From contig NZ_PRDM01000003.1 of the NCBI RefSeq assembly GCF_015182285.1, forward strand, positions 310,001 to 374,000: a DNA stretch of 64,000 bases, given 5' to 3'. Positions 10,137 to 18,785 of this stretch are shown here, piece by piece; the stretch's first letter is position 1, and each line of letters begins with the position of its first letter. A model generated the notes under the pieces. The model saw only the letters and a list, made by a program, of their open reading frames with translations. It was not told where the DNA came from and ran no database searches. The stretch is from Flavobacterium hungaricum. Its GTDB lineage: Bacteria > Bacteroidota > Bacteroidia > Flavobacteriales > Flavobacteriaceae. The position numbers and the translations under genes were made by a program.

Positions 10137-12053
10137 ATGAATCCAAAGTTTATCTCTCGATTTTTATTGTTCTTCATTCTTTTCAATTATACACTTTCGG
10201 CACAAAAAACAAAAAATCTAAACGGAATACAAATCGCTTTTTTATCTGATGTTCATTTACAGGATTTATTCGGAACCTTTTCGGATACCAATTACAAAGG
10301 CGTTCTGAATCCGAAAAATGGCCAATATGTTTTAATTAGAACCATGTCTTCGCAATTGCATTCTACTAGAATCTTCAACGAAAATTATTTTGCATTTTTG
10401 GCAGCATTAGAAGATATCGTCAAGCGAAAGATCAAATACGTGGCGCTTCCCGGCGATTATACAGACGATGGACAGCCGATTCATGTTCGCGGCTTAGCCA
10501 ATATATTAGAACAATACACCAAAAAATACGGAATAGAATTTTTTATTACCACAGGAAACCATGATCCAGTCGGACCTTTTGCACAAAAATCAGGGAAAGA
10601 AGATTTTTTAGGAAAAGACGGAAAAAGCCAGCCCATTTATAGCAAAGAAGGCCTTTATAAGCCCAATTTAAACATCGAACAGCCCGTAGTTGTCAGCGCC
10701 GATATTGCTAAAATGGGTTATTTGGGTATTACCGATCATCTTAAAGATTTCGGTTTTCACCCGAATTCAAAGTATAAATTCTGGGCAACGCCGTTCTCCA
10801 AATATACAAGTGAGAACTATACTTTTGAAAAAGCAGCAGAAAGTGCCAAACTTAACAATAGAGTGTATGAAGTTGCACCGGGCTTCGAAGTTCCAGACGT
10901 AAGTTATGTGGTAGAACCAATCGATGGACTTTGGTTAATGGCAATTGATGGAAATGTTTACATTCCCAAGAAAAATGCTTCAACTGAAAAAGATTCTAAA
11001 AATTATTCAGAAGCGAGTACAGGTTACAATAATGTACTTTCAAATAAAAAACATCTTATAAAATGGGTTGAAGACATTTCGGCGCAAGCCAAAAAGCAAG
11101 GCAAAACTTTGGTTGCTTTCAGCCATTTTCCAATGATTGATTTTAATGATGACGCTTCCGCCGAGATAAAAGAGCTTTTGGGACCCAATAAATGGCAGTT
11201 AAACAGAGTTCCGGTAGAAGAAGTGGCTCAGGTTTTTGCCGATGCCGGATTAAAAATTCATTTTGGCGGACACATGCACATCAACGATACTGGAGTTCGT
11301 ACCACTGTAAAAGGAAATACGCTGGTCAATGTTCAGACCCCGTCTTTGGCGGCGTATATTCCCGCGTACAAATTATTGACTTTAAAGAAAGATAATGTAG
11401 TGGATATTCAGACGATCACTATTGATGAGGTTCCCCGTTATAACGAGCTTTTTGATTTGTATAAAACAGAATATCATTTTTTAGAAAGTCAAAATACTAA
11501 AGACATTTGGAATAAAGCGATTTTAGAAACTAAAAGTTACCACAATTTTACCGATTTTCATCTAAAGGAATTAGTGCGTCTGCGTTTCTTAAAAGACGAT
11601 TGGCCTGCTGATTATGCTGCTTTTTTATTGAATGTTTCGGCCGCAGATTTGTTTCTTCTGGCCAATATGAATTCGGATAAAGATTTCAATGAATTGCTTC
11701 AAAATAAAGAAGTTCATTCAAAAGAATGGTCAGCAGCGGCTGTAAAATTGGAGCACATTTTAGCCGAAAATAAAATCAAAAAGCAAAGTTTGAATTGGAA
11801 CGGACAAGATTTATTAATTGATTTTTACCGTTTTAGAAGTGCTGATGAACTAGCGTTACAAGATGTTGGAATGGAAAAGGCAAAATCATATAAAGTGCTG
11901 TCGAAGTTGTTTTTAGAAAACAAAGTTCCAGAAACTCCTTTGCAAAAACAAATGCAATTATTCCTGACTATTTTAAGCAAGTTTATGCATGAAGTTCCTG
12001 CGGATCATTTTACTGTTGATTTGAAAAATGGAGCGGTTAAAAGTTTGAGATGA
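10137..12053 (+). CDS. Exported calcineurin-like metallophosphoesterase
   Basis: The protein begins with a hydrophobic signal (ending TLSAQ, residue 23). It contains the full set of metallophosphoesterase metal-binding motifs: SDVH (D38, H40), PGDYTDD, TGNHDP, FSHFP and GGHMHIN. The family uses a dinuclear metal centre to cleave phosphomono- or diesters. The substrate cannot be told from sequence. The C-terminal 230 residues are outside the catalytic fold and are rich in Lys/Leu helices; I do not recognise a named domain there. At 638 aa it is longer than a minimal phosphoesterase. A periplasmic location is predicted. It appears monocistronic. Confidence 0.85.
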   Translation: MNPKFISRFLLFFILFNYTLSAQKTKNLNGIQIAFLSDVHLQDLFGTFSDTNYKGVLNPKNGQYVLIRTMSSQLHSTRIFNENYFAFLAALEDIVKRKIKYVALPGDYTDDGQPIHVRGLANILEQYTKKYGIEFFITTGNHDPVGPFAQKSGKEDFLGKDGKSQPIYSKEGLYKPNLNIEQPVVVSADIAKMGYLGITDHLKDFGFHPNSKYKFWATPFSKYTSENYTFEKAAESAKLNNRVYEVAPGFEVPDVSYVVEPIDGLWLMAIDGNVYIPKKNASTEKDSKNYSEASTGYNNVLSNKKHLIKWVEDISAQAKKQGKTLVAFSHFPMIDFNDDASAEIKELLGPNKWQLNRVPVEEVAQVFADAGLKIHFGGHMHINDTGVRTTVKGNTLVNVQTPSLAAYIPAYKLLTLKKDNVVDIQTITIDEVPRYNELFDLYKTEYHFLESQNTKDIWNKAILETKSYHNFTDFHLKELVRLRFLKDDWPADYAAFLLNVSAADLFLLANMNSDKDFNELLQNKEVHSKEWSAAAVKLEHILAENKIKKQSLNWNGQDLLIDFYRFRSADELALQDVGMEKAKSYKVLSKLFLENKVPETPLQKQMQLFLTILSKFMHEVPADHFTVDLKNGAVKSLR

Positions 12054-12215
12054 TTTTTTTTTAACCGCAGGGCAGAAAGATTTACGAACTAAAATTTATA
12101 AAAACTTTGACTTATGCGTTAAAATTAGAAATGGTTTCAATTTGATTGTTACGCAACATTAAAAATATATAAAAAACGGTTGCTAAAAGATAAATTTTAA
12201 CTTACAGTAAATGAG

Positions 12216-12223
12216 TATATTTG
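12216..12223 (+). promoter_or_regulatory. Possible Bacteroidetes -7 box (TATATTTG)
   Basis: TATATTTG matches the TAnnTTTG -7 consensus of Bacteroidetes. It lies about 75 nt upstream of the STAS-like gene. A clear -33 TTTG was not found at the usual distance, so support is weak. Confidence 0.3.
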
Positions 12224-12296
12224 AGTTGAGTTTTTATGTTTTAATGCATTAGTAATAAGTGTATTATAAAAAAAAATAATTTCAAAAAAATATACC

Positions 12297-12665
12297 ATGA
12301 TACATCAAATAGATACAACAGATAATATTGTTGCCTTTAGAGCCTTGGCTGAAGTTACCAAAGAAGATTTTTTAACAGCAGTTGTCCCTGCTGTCGAACA
12401 TTTGATCAAACAAACAAACGAAATCAATTTTCTATTGGTTTTAGATACGGATATTAAAAACTTTACGGCAGGTGCTTGGCTTGAAGATGCACTCCTAGGG
12501 CTAAAACATTTAGGAAAATGGAATCGTGCCGCTATTGTAACCGATACCGAAGAAATTATCTCTTTTACAAACGGTTTTAGTTATATCGTTCCAGGAGAAT
12601 TTCGTGGGTACAAAAAAGTAGATTTCAATAAAGCATTGAATTGGGTAGAGGGAAATATTTCTTAG
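12297..12665 (+). CDS. SpoIIAA/STAS-like protein
   Basis: This is a 122-residue soluble protein with the pattern of the SpoIIAA-like/STAS family (DUF3478): a GxxxxxDF..A..P.v...i element early (KEDFLTAVVPAVEHLI), INFLLVLD in the middle and WNRAAIVTDTEE..SFTNGF near the end. Such small stand-alone proteins in Bacteroidetes have no firmly known role; lipid binding or stress association has been suggested for the fold. It is followed by a shared bidirectional terminator. Confidence 0.7.
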   Translation: MIHQIDTTDNIVAFRALAEVTKEDFLTAVVPAVEHLIKQTNEINFLLVLDTDIKNFTAGAWLEDALLGLKHLGKWNRAAIVTDTEEIISFTNGFSYIVPGEFRGYKKVDFNKALNWVEGNIS

Positions 12666-12689
12666 AAAATCCAAAACTTGAGACAAAAA

Positions 12690-12719
12690 AAACAGCGCTA
12701 CGAAAGCGCTGTTTTTTTT
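12690..12719. terminator. Bidirectional terminator between convergent genes
   Basis: AACAGCGCT ACGAA AGCGCTGTT is flanked by A-runs on one side and T-runs on the other. It can serve the STAS-like gene on the plus strand and the small membrane protein gene on the minus strand. Confidence 0.85.
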
Positions 12720-12735
12720 AAAAGATATCATTCAA

Positions 12736-13008
12736 TTAATGATTGTATTCGATACCGCTGCTGGCTTTGGCATCATTTTTTTCTTTTTTGATCTCGCAGA
12801 ATTTTTTATAACCTGCAGATGCTAATAATGGCAAAGCTAAACCGCCAACAACAGCTCCGATTTTAGCATGTCCTGTTTTTTTCAAAACGGCAGCAGCTAA
12901 AAGCGCACCAACTCCTGCGCATGCCATTTGTTTTACTGATAGATTTTTATTCTGTAACTGAGGTGTGATTCCGTGTAATAGAGGGTCAATGAAATTTAAA
13001 TTTTCCAT
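12736..13008 (-). CDS. Small hypothetical protein with two hydrophobic segments
   Basis: The ATG at 13008 (MENLNFIDPLL) is preferred over a TTG three codons upstream. The 90-residue product has two Gly/Ala-rich hydrophobic stretches (MACAGVGALLAAAVL and IGAVVGGLALPLLASAG), then a charged C-terminal tail. A small inner-membrane protein is likely. It is the last gene of a three-gene minus-strand set with the next two entries. I do not recognise a family. Confidence 0.6.
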   Translation of the reverse strand: MENLNFIDPLLHGITPQLQNKNLSVKQMACAGVGALLAAAVLKKTGHAKIGAVVGGLALPLLASAGYKKFCEIKKEKNDAKASSGIEYNH

Positions 13009-13046
13009 GATAGTCAATTTATTTAGTTATACTTATTTTAATTATT

Positions 13047-13439
13047 TTAATTTTTTAAATCAGTTGTTTCGGTCTCAATTTTTTCTATTTCGACCTTTTC
13101 TTTTTTAATCGCCTGTCGCAAAAGAGCAAAAAGACTCATATAGACGTTTGCTACAAAAACCAGCGAAAAGCCTGCCAAAATATAGCCTCTCCAGTCAATT
13201 AACAAAAGTTTATAATTGGTAAAGAACAAAAAGAAGATTGTAACGTAATGACTGAAGCAATACTCGCAAGTCAGCAGATAAAAGAACTTTCGAGAAAGTA
13301 TGTATCTGTCATTTTTAGAACGACTGACGCACCATTCGTGCGGTTCTCTAAAAATTTCTTCATGTGTAACTGTCCAGCTTATGCACGCAATAGGCACTGC
13401 CAAAACAAACAGCCATATAATTTGTGTTACAATTTCCAT
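13047..13439 (-). CDS. Hypothetical membrane protein with cysteine motif
   Basis: The ATG at 13439 is preferred to a TTG two codons upstream. The product (about 130 aa) has an N-terminal transmembrane helix (IIWLFVLAVPIACISW). A polar segment contains LLTCEYCFSHYVT, two further hydrophobic segments follow, and the cytosolic tail is Lys/Glu-rich. The CxxC pair could bind metal or form a disulfide, but this is inference. It sits 11 nt from the acidic protein gene upstream, suggesting co-transcription. Confidence 0.6.
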   Translation of the reverse strand: MEIVTQIIWLFVLAVPIACISWTVTHEEIFREPHEWCVSRSKNDRYILSRKFFYLLTCEYCFSHYVTIFFLFFTNYKLLLIDWRGYILAGFSLVFVANVYMSLFALLRQAIKKEKVEIEKIETETTDLKN

Positions 13440-13450
13440 AGTCAATACTG

Positions 13451-13954
13451 TTATTCTCTCGGATGATTTTCAGGATAATGTTCTGCTTCAAAATCGTCCA
13501 TATCCTCTGGTTCATCGTTATTGTCTAGATCGCCGTCTTTTTCCAGATCATTGTCATAATCCACTTCAGATTCAGAATCATAACTGTCTTTTAAATCTTC
13601 TTCGGTATCATCATTTGTGATGGCATCATCTTCGTTGATAATTCGCTCCTCATTTGGAATATTTTCTGAACGGATATTGGTATTGGGTTCAAAATCACCT
13701 AGTGGATGCTTAGGATCTTCAATAAATTCCTCTTGGTATTGATACGGATCCTCATCTCTAGCGTAGTTATCATTATCAATCAAAGTATTTTGTTCATAGT
13801 GATCGGGATCACTTTCACCAAATTCTTTTTCGTCGTTTTTTTTCAATTCTTGTTTGTATTGGTCTTCAACAGAGTAAGTACCATCAACAAGAGTATTTTG
13901 ATCTATATAATCAGGGTCAAACTGACCGTAATCAGGGTTGTTTAGCTTTTCCAT
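13451..13954 (-). CDS. Highly acidic low-complexity hypothetical protein
   Basis: The 167-residue protein is dominated by Asp, Glu and Asn and lacks a signal peptide or hydrophobic segments. A DPDY.DQNTLVD / DPDHYEQNTLID motif is present twice (near residues 13-24 and 49-60), pointing to internal duplication. It is probably disordered. It is the first gene of a three-gene minus-strand group with two small membrane proteins. Function unknown. Confidence 0.6.
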   Translation of the reverse strand: MEKLNNPDYGQFDPDYIDQNTLVDGTYSVEDQYKQELKKNDEKEFGESDPDHYEQNTLIDNDNYARDEDPYQYQEEFIEDPKHPLGDFEPNTNIRSENIPNEERIINEDDAITNDDTEEDLKDSYDSESEVDYDNDLEKDGDLDNNDEPEDMDDFEAEHYPENHPRE

Positions 13955-14297
13955 AATACTTGTTTTTAAGATTGTTGTTCAAAAATTAATCTTTCCATTT
14001 GTTCTCTTGCAGAAATTTAAAATATACTTTTCTGCAATTGTTGTTGTGTACTCATTTGTTTTTCTGCGTGTAAATGTGTAGAATTTTAAAAATTCTTTTA
14101 GGCTTATATAATTTCAAATGTTGTGTTTTACAAATTTACCAAGTATAAAAAAGCTCTTTCTTACAAGAAAACTAATTATAGTTGTATAATTAACAGTTAC
14201 TTATAATGTAATTATTGTAATTAATTCTATAAGTTTAAAAAACAGATCCATTTTTAAATTTGATTTTAAAAAAAATCTCTAATTAAATTTAAATCCT
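13955..14297. other. AT-rich divergent intergenic region
   Basis: This separates the acidic-protein operon (minus) from the CinA-like gene (plus) and should contain promoters for both. It is very AT-rich and no clear operator or RNA element was recognised. Confidence 0.4.
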
Positions 14298-14777
14298 ATG
14301 GCCTCAGATATTGTAACCGCCTGCTGTCAAGCGTTAATAGAAAAAAACCTGACGATATCATTTGCAGAAAGTGCCTCTGCAGGCAAATTGTGTTATGAAT
14401 TTGCTTCTGTTTTTAATTCAGGAAGAATTTTAATCGGAGGAATTGTGTGTTATCATATTTCTATGAAAGAAGATCTATTGCACATTCCGTGGGGAACTAT
14501 CGAAAAATACACAGCAGAATCTGCCGAAGTAACCAAATTGATGGCGCAGAATTTTGGACGCTATGTTAATTCAGACATTTGCGTGGGATTGACAGGGCTC
14601 ACAACCCCAGGAGGAAGTGAAAGCGAGTCTAAACCTGTAGGGACTATTTTTATACATATTGTTTTTGCCCATAAAGAAATTGCCAAACGTTTTGAATTTA
14701 CAGGAACTCAAAAAAGTATCATAAATCAGGCAATCGATGTGGTAGCCGATTTGATTTTGAAGGAGGTTGAAAATTAA
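14298..14777 (+). CDS. CinA C-terminal (PncC-like) family protein, divergent
   Basis: The 159-residue protein matches the nicotinamide-nucleotide amidase (PncC/CinA-C) fold. Conserved elements are FAESASAGKL, GGIVCYHISMK, a MAQNF helix, VGLTGLTTPGG and KPVGTIF. In most family members the first motif is AESCTGG; here it is ESASAGK, and TGxAGP is replaced by TGLTTPGG. The fold is clear, but amidase activity on NMN is uncertain because active-site motifs differ. It stands alone with no partner gene. A stand-alone CinA-C domain of this size is common. Confidence 0.75.
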   Translation: MASDIVTACCQALIEKNLTISFAESASAGKLCYEFASVFNSGRILIGGIVCYHISMKEDLLHIPWGTIEKYTAESAEVTKLMAQNFGRYVNSDICVGLTGLTTPGGSESESKPVGTIFIHIVFAHKEIAKRFEFTGTQKSIINQAIDVVADLILKEVEN

Positions 14778-14847
14778 GCTTAGAACTAATTTTTTAAATA
14801 GGTAAAGACCATTTTTGGAATATAAAAACACGTCGATTTGGCATTTT

Positions 14848-15148
14848 CAAACGTCCCGATGGGACGATATGCGGGCTATTTGTTTTTCTACCGATGAGAT
14901 GTTCCGCTGGAACATTGTAAAGCAATGTTTCCTATTATGGTTATGTTCCGTAGGAACAATTCATCGGTAGCTTTTCCAAGATAAAGATTTTGACGTTCCA
15001 TTGGAACGTTTGATTTATTCGTCCCATACACGACGAAATTTACCGATGAGATGTTCCGCCGGAACATTGGTTTACAATGTCCAAAAATTTCAATGTTCCA
15101 GCGGAACATTTCATTGGTAGCTTTGACGTTCCGTAGGAACGTTTGAGG
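14848..15148. repeat. Left REP-like hairpin block beside the transposase
   Basis: The block contains a CGTCCC GAT GGGACG hairpin at 14852-14866. Two long imperfect hairpins of about 80 bp follow (14888-14970 and 15042-15120). They begin with (C)TACCGATGAGATGTTCCGC and end with CAT(C/T)GGTAG. Short GACGTTCC...GGAACGTTTG palindromes lie near 14991-15011 and 15123-15145. The arrangement recurs on the right of the transposase gene. This is the structure expected of REP/BIME sequences mobilised by a REP-associated tyrosine transposase. Confidence 0.75.
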
Positions 15149-15288
15149 ATGGTATTCATTTTTCTAATTTTTTTTCAAATTAAAATCATTTGACCTTAAT
15201 AAAATGTATTAAAATTCTTTCTTTTTTTATAAATTAGCCTTCTTAATTATAAGATTGAAAAATAAATATTGAAAAAGAATTAACCACA

Positions 15289-15750
15289 ATGGGTAATACC
15301 TATACACAATTACATATCCAATTTGTTTTTGCTGTAAAATACAGAAAAGCATTAATTGAAAACGACTGGAAAGATAGATTACATCAATATATAACTGGAA
15401 TAGTTCAATCCAATCAACATAAAATGCTTTGCATAAATAGTATGCCGGATCATATACATCTTTTTATCGGAATGCGACCAACACAATCTATTTCTTCGCT
15501 AATTCAAAATATAAAGACCGAAACCAGTAAATGGATTAAACAACAAAAATTGTCATCTAATTTTGCGTGGCAGGAAGGTTATGGAGCTTTTTCGTATTCC
15601 AGAAGTCATGTTCCAAATGTTATTCGTTACATTCAAAATCAAGAACAGCATCATAAAAAGCAAACATTTTTGGAAGAATATAAAATGCAATTAAAAGCAT
15701 TTGACATAGAATATGATGAGCTGTATATTTTTAAAGAACCCATTCTGTAA
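15289..15750 (+). CDS. REP-associated tyrosine transposase (IS200/IS605 TnpA-like)
   Basis: The 153-residue protein is a Y1 HUH-type transposase. The HUH pair is in MPDHIHLFIG (H55, H57), and the probable nucleophile is Y114 in VIRYIQNQEQHH. Length and the FAWQEGYGAFSYS segment are typical of IS200/RAYT proteins. These enzymes cut and join single-stranded DNA at hairpin ends. The gene is flanked on both sides by similar REP-like hairpins with no orfB/TnpB gene, which favours a domesticated RAYT over an active IS200 copy. Both key motifs are intact, so the enzyme may be functional. Confidence 0.9.
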   Translation: MGNTYTQLHIQFVFAVKYRKALIENDWKDRLHQYITGIVQSNQHKMLCINSMPDHIHLFIGMRPTQSISSLIQNIKTETSKWIKQQKLSSNFAWQEGYGAFSYSRSHVPNVIRYIQNQEQHHKKQTFLEEYKMQLKAFDIEYDELYIFKEPIL

Positions 15751-15754
15751 TTGT

Positions 15755-15922
15755 CAAACGTCCCGATGGGACGATGCACGCTATTTTTTTTTTCTACCGA
15801 TGAAATGTTCCGCTGGAACATTGGTTTACAATGTCAAAATTTCAATGTTCCAGCGGAACATTTCATTGGTAGCTTCCAAGGAATTAGATAAGATTTTTCG
15901 TTCCGTAGGAACGTTTGATGTT
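15755..15922. repeat. Right REP-like hairpin block beside the transposase
   Basis: A CGTCCC GAT GGGACG hairpin starts nine nt after the transposase stop. It is followed by an approximately 79-bp hairpin (15794-15872) almost the same as that at 15042-15120, and by a TTCGTTCCGTAGGAACG palindrome near 15898-15914. It mirrors the content of the left block as a direct repeat of its elements. Confidence 0.75.
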
Positions 15923-15979
15923 ATGCGTACAAAAGAAAATTACGGATAATATGTTCCGTTAAACATTAAAATTGCGGTT

Positions 15980-16966
15980 TTATTTTTTTAAATAAAGGAT
16001 TCCATTTTTTATTTTTTGTTGTTCTAATTTTCCTTTTCGGAACAATTCTTCTAAAATAATCGCAGCTTCATTCAGAGAAATATCAAAAATTACGGCATAT
16101 TCCTTTGGTGCCAAAGTTGGATAAATTTCAAAAATTGCTAACGGATTTTCGTTCGAGATTTTTTTCTTCTTAGCTTCAGGAAATAATGCCAAAATGGTAT
16201 TTTCGTACGAGCTGTAAGGTTTAGAACCATAAACGGTCAATTGATTCTGATTTCTATCAGCAAAAAATAATGTTGGAAAACCTCTTACACCAAGATTTTT
16301 TGCAAAAGCCAAATCATCTTGAAAAAGTTTTTTTGCGTCGCCCTCAAAGTCTGCTTTTAGTTTTTGAATGTCCAGACCTGCCATTTGAGCAGCGTCTTCA
16401 ATATTTTCCCATTTGGTGATATTCTTTTTTTCTAAATAAAGTTTTTCACGCACGATACGCATAAACTTTACCGCTTTTTCTGTGCTCTGAAGCTGCGCAG
16501 CCTTCATGGCAATACAGGACGGATATGAAGATTCTAACGGATCTTCAAGCCAGACATCACCATCAATTGGCATTTCATAATAAAGACTGGCTTCATCCCA
16601 ATGATGCGCTACGTCAGACGGTTTGCTGATACCGCCGCTATTATAATTCCAATCAGGAAGTAAGCCACCCATTTTGTAATCCATTTCAAAATAAGCACCG
16701 TATTCTAATTTTAATTTTCTAAGCTGTGGTTCAATTCCCCAGCAAGAAGAACAAATAGGATCGGTATAGTATATAATTTTTATCGGTTTGTGTTCTGTCA
16801 CAATAGAAACAGTTTCATTAGAATTTTTACCGGCAGGCATTTCGCACATACCGCTAACAGGATCACACAATAAAGGATTTGTTTTTTCTTCATTCATTTT
16901 TGAATTTGTTTGTGACTGACAGCTTGCACTGATCATCAGGATTAATAAAAGCGCTCGTATTTTCAT
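15980..16966 (-). CDS. DsbA-family thioredoxin-fold lipoprotein
   Basis: The N-terminus is a lipoprotein signal (LLILMISASC, C16). The thioredoxin-fold domain carries a CSSC redox site (C72, C75; YYTDPICSSCWG), and LGVRGFPTLFF supplies the cis-Pro loop. The length and helical insertion fit the DsbA/FrnE group, which is used as a disulfide oxidoreductase or polyketide/dithiol isomerase. An extra CDPVSGMCEMP segment lies between the lipid anchor and the domain. The last 50 residues (YPTLAPKEYAVIFDISLNEA) resemble a small winged-helix-like tail with no known role in a lipoprotein. Periplasmic location is predicted. It appears monocistronic. Confidence 0.82.
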   Translation of the reverse strand: MKIRALLLILMISASCQSQTNSKMNEEKTNPLLCDPVSGMCEMPAGKNSNETVSIVTEHKPIKIIYYTDPICSSCWGIEPQLRKLKLEYGAYFEMDYKMGGLLPDWNYNSGGISKPSDVAHHWDEASLYYEMPIDGDVWLEDPLESSYPSCIAMKAAQLQSTEKAVKFMRIVREKLYLEKKNITKWENIEDAAQMAGLDIQKLKADFEGDAKKLFQDDLAFAKNLGVRGFPTLFFADRNQNQLTVYGSKPYSSYENTILALFPEAKKKKISNENPLAIFEIYPTLAPKEYAVIFDISLNEAAIILEELFRKGKLEQQKIKNGILYLKK

Positions 16967-17143
16967 GATTTTGTATTTCTCGCAGCCTCTGCAAAGGTCT
17001 TTGTTTATGCAGCATAAGTCAATTAGTCAACTAAATGTGACTATAAAAAATGTTTGTTTTAAGGAACACTTATGCCAAAAGAGTAGTTATAATCTTATAG
17101 TAATTGTGTATTTTAGCACTTAAGAGAATTTAAAATTACAAGA

Positions 17144-17827
17144 ATGATACAGCATATTAAGCGCCTTTACAATCTCCTTGAAAATGAAAACTTTGGTTTT
17201 TCAGAAAAAGAAATTTCTGAACTTGAAAAAAGATTAGAGATTACGCTTCCGGCCAAACTACGAGAATATTATCTGGTATTAGGAAAAGAAGAAAATATCA
17301 ATTACAGTTATAATACCCTTTTTAAGCCAGAAGAAATTACTTTTTCTGAAGATGGTTTTTTACTTATATACGAAGAAAACCAAGGTGTTGTAATCTGGGG
17401 AATTAAAAAAGAAGATTTAATACTTGATAATCCTCCAGTTTATGCAAATTACGATACAATCGAAAAGTCAGATTGGATAATCGAAACTCAGACAATAGAA
17501 GGTTTTTTATTAATGATGGCGATTTACAACGGCACTTTTGGCGGATTGCCTTATAACGGAAATTTTATCGGATCGGTTAGCGCCAATGATGTATTTTTTA
17601 TCGAAGATAATTTTACATTAATTGATGAAATCAGTCGTAACAATCAAAAGATTTATACCGATGATTATCAGGATGTAATCAGTCTTTCATTTGATAAAGA
17701 AAATAATTGCACCGCGGCATTTATAGGAACTTACGACCAAGAACGTTTTGATGATCTTATAGAGAGTGTAGACGTAAATTGGGACTATCTTTCGTACGAC
17801 GATGAAGACTATGACGAGGAAGATTAA
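17144..17827 (+). CDS. SMI1/KNR4 family protein
   Basis: The 227-residue protein matches the SMI1/KNR4 (SUKH) fold: EISELEKRLEITLPAKLREYYLVLG at 23-47 and a VVIWGIKKED segment. The SUKH superfamily is frequent among immunity proteins of contact-dependent and polymorphic toxin systems, although many members are orphan. There is no signal peptide. It is followed by the tandem-repeat array and then by DKNYY-type genes, a context often seen for immunity-like proteins, but no toxin gene is visible here. Confidence 0.8.
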   Translation: MIQHIKRLYNLLENENFGFSEKEISELEKRLEITLPAKLREYYLVLGKEENINYSYNTLFKPEEITFSEDGFLLIYEENQGVVIWGIKKEDLILDNPPVYANYDTIEKSDWIIETQTIEGFLLMMAIYNGTFGGLPYNGNFIGSVSANDVFFIEDNFTLIDEISRNNQKIYTDDYQDVISLSFDKENNCTAAFIGTYDQERFDDLIESVDVNWDYLSYDDEDYDEED

Positions 17828-17850
17828 AAACAATATCAAAACGGCTCATA

Positions 17851-18785
17851 AATAAGCGATTGTAAAATCATGTTCCGTTAGGAACATCTCGTCGGTAGAA
17901 CGTTTGATTATAGGTTAATATGCCCCAGCCGTCCCTACGGGACGATATTTGAGGGTGTGTGTATGTTAGTTACCAACGAAATGTTGCTCTGCAGCATAGA
18001 GGTAAAGTGCATTCAAAAAAGGGAGCAAATAAGCGATTGTAAAATCATGTTCCGTTAGGAACATCTCGTCTGTAGAACGTTTTGATTATAGATAAATATG
18101 CCCCAGCCGTGCCTACGGGACGATATTTGAGGGTGTGGTATTCGTTACCAACGAAATGTTGCTCTGCAGCATAGAGGTAAAGTGCATTCAAAAAAGGTGG
18201 TAAATAAGCGATTGTAAAATCATGTTCCGTTAGGAACATCTCGTCTGTATAACGTTTGATTATAGATTAATATGCCCCAGCCGTCCCTACGGGACGATAT
18301 TTGAGGGTGTGTTTATGTTAGTTACCAACGAAATGTTGCTCTGCAGCATAGAGATAAAGGGCATTCAAAAAAGGGGGCAAATAAGCGATTGTAAAATCAT
18401 GTTCCGTTAGGAACATCTCGTCTGTAGAACGTTTGATTATAGATTAATATGCCCCAGCCGTCCCTACGGGACGATATTTGAGGGTGTGTTTATGTTCGTT
18501 ACCAACGAAATGTTGCTCTGCAACATAGAGGTAAAGTACATTCAAAAAAGGTAGTAAATAAGCGATTGTAAAATCATGTTCCGTTAGGAACATCTCGTCT
18601 GTAGAACGTTTTGATTATAGATTAATATGCCCAGCCGTGCCTACGGGACGATATTTGAGGGTGTGTCTATGTTAGTTACCAACGAAATGTTGCTCTGTAG
18701 CATAGAGGTAAAGTGAATTCAAAAAAGGTGATAAATAAGCGATTGTAAAATCATGTTCCGTTAGGAACATCTCGTCGGTAGAACA
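17851..18785. repeat. Tandem array of about 177-bp REP-like units (five and a fraction copies)
   Basis: Units begin AATAAGCGATTGTAAAATCA at 17851, 18028, 18203, 18380, 18557 and 18734, giving periods of 175-177 bp; the last copy is cut after about 50 bp. Each full unit holds three palindromic motifs: ATGTTCCGTTAGGAACAT, CGTCCC TAC GGGACG (sometimes CGTGCC) and a TTGCTCTGCAGCA stem. A few substitutions separate copies. These palindromes resemble those around the RAYT gene 2 kb away. There are no unique spacers, so it is not CRISPR. No credible gene lies inside. Confidence 0.85.

Noticed and set aside
13248..13620. Plus-strand frames of 72 and 106 aa
   Set aside because: They are antisense to the membrane and acidic protein genes, whose codon usage and composition are more convincing.
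14888..15109. 73-aa minus-strand reading frame
   Set aside because: It lies inside the REP hairpins left of the transposase and is translation of palindromes.
15289..15750. Active IS200/IS605 element with TnpB
   Set aside because: No orfB/TnpB is adjacent, and the flanks are multiple REP-like hairpins rather than single insertion-sequence ends.
15713..15949. 78-aa plus-strand reading frame
   Set aside because: It overlaps the transposase end and then the right REP block; no coding character.
18045..18239. 64-aa minus-strand reading frame
   Set aside because: It is inside the tandem array and is a product of the repeated unit.
17851..18785. Possible CRISPR array
   Set aside because: The repeating unit is the whole 175-177 bp with no unique spacers and no cas genes; it is a tandem repeat of palindromes.
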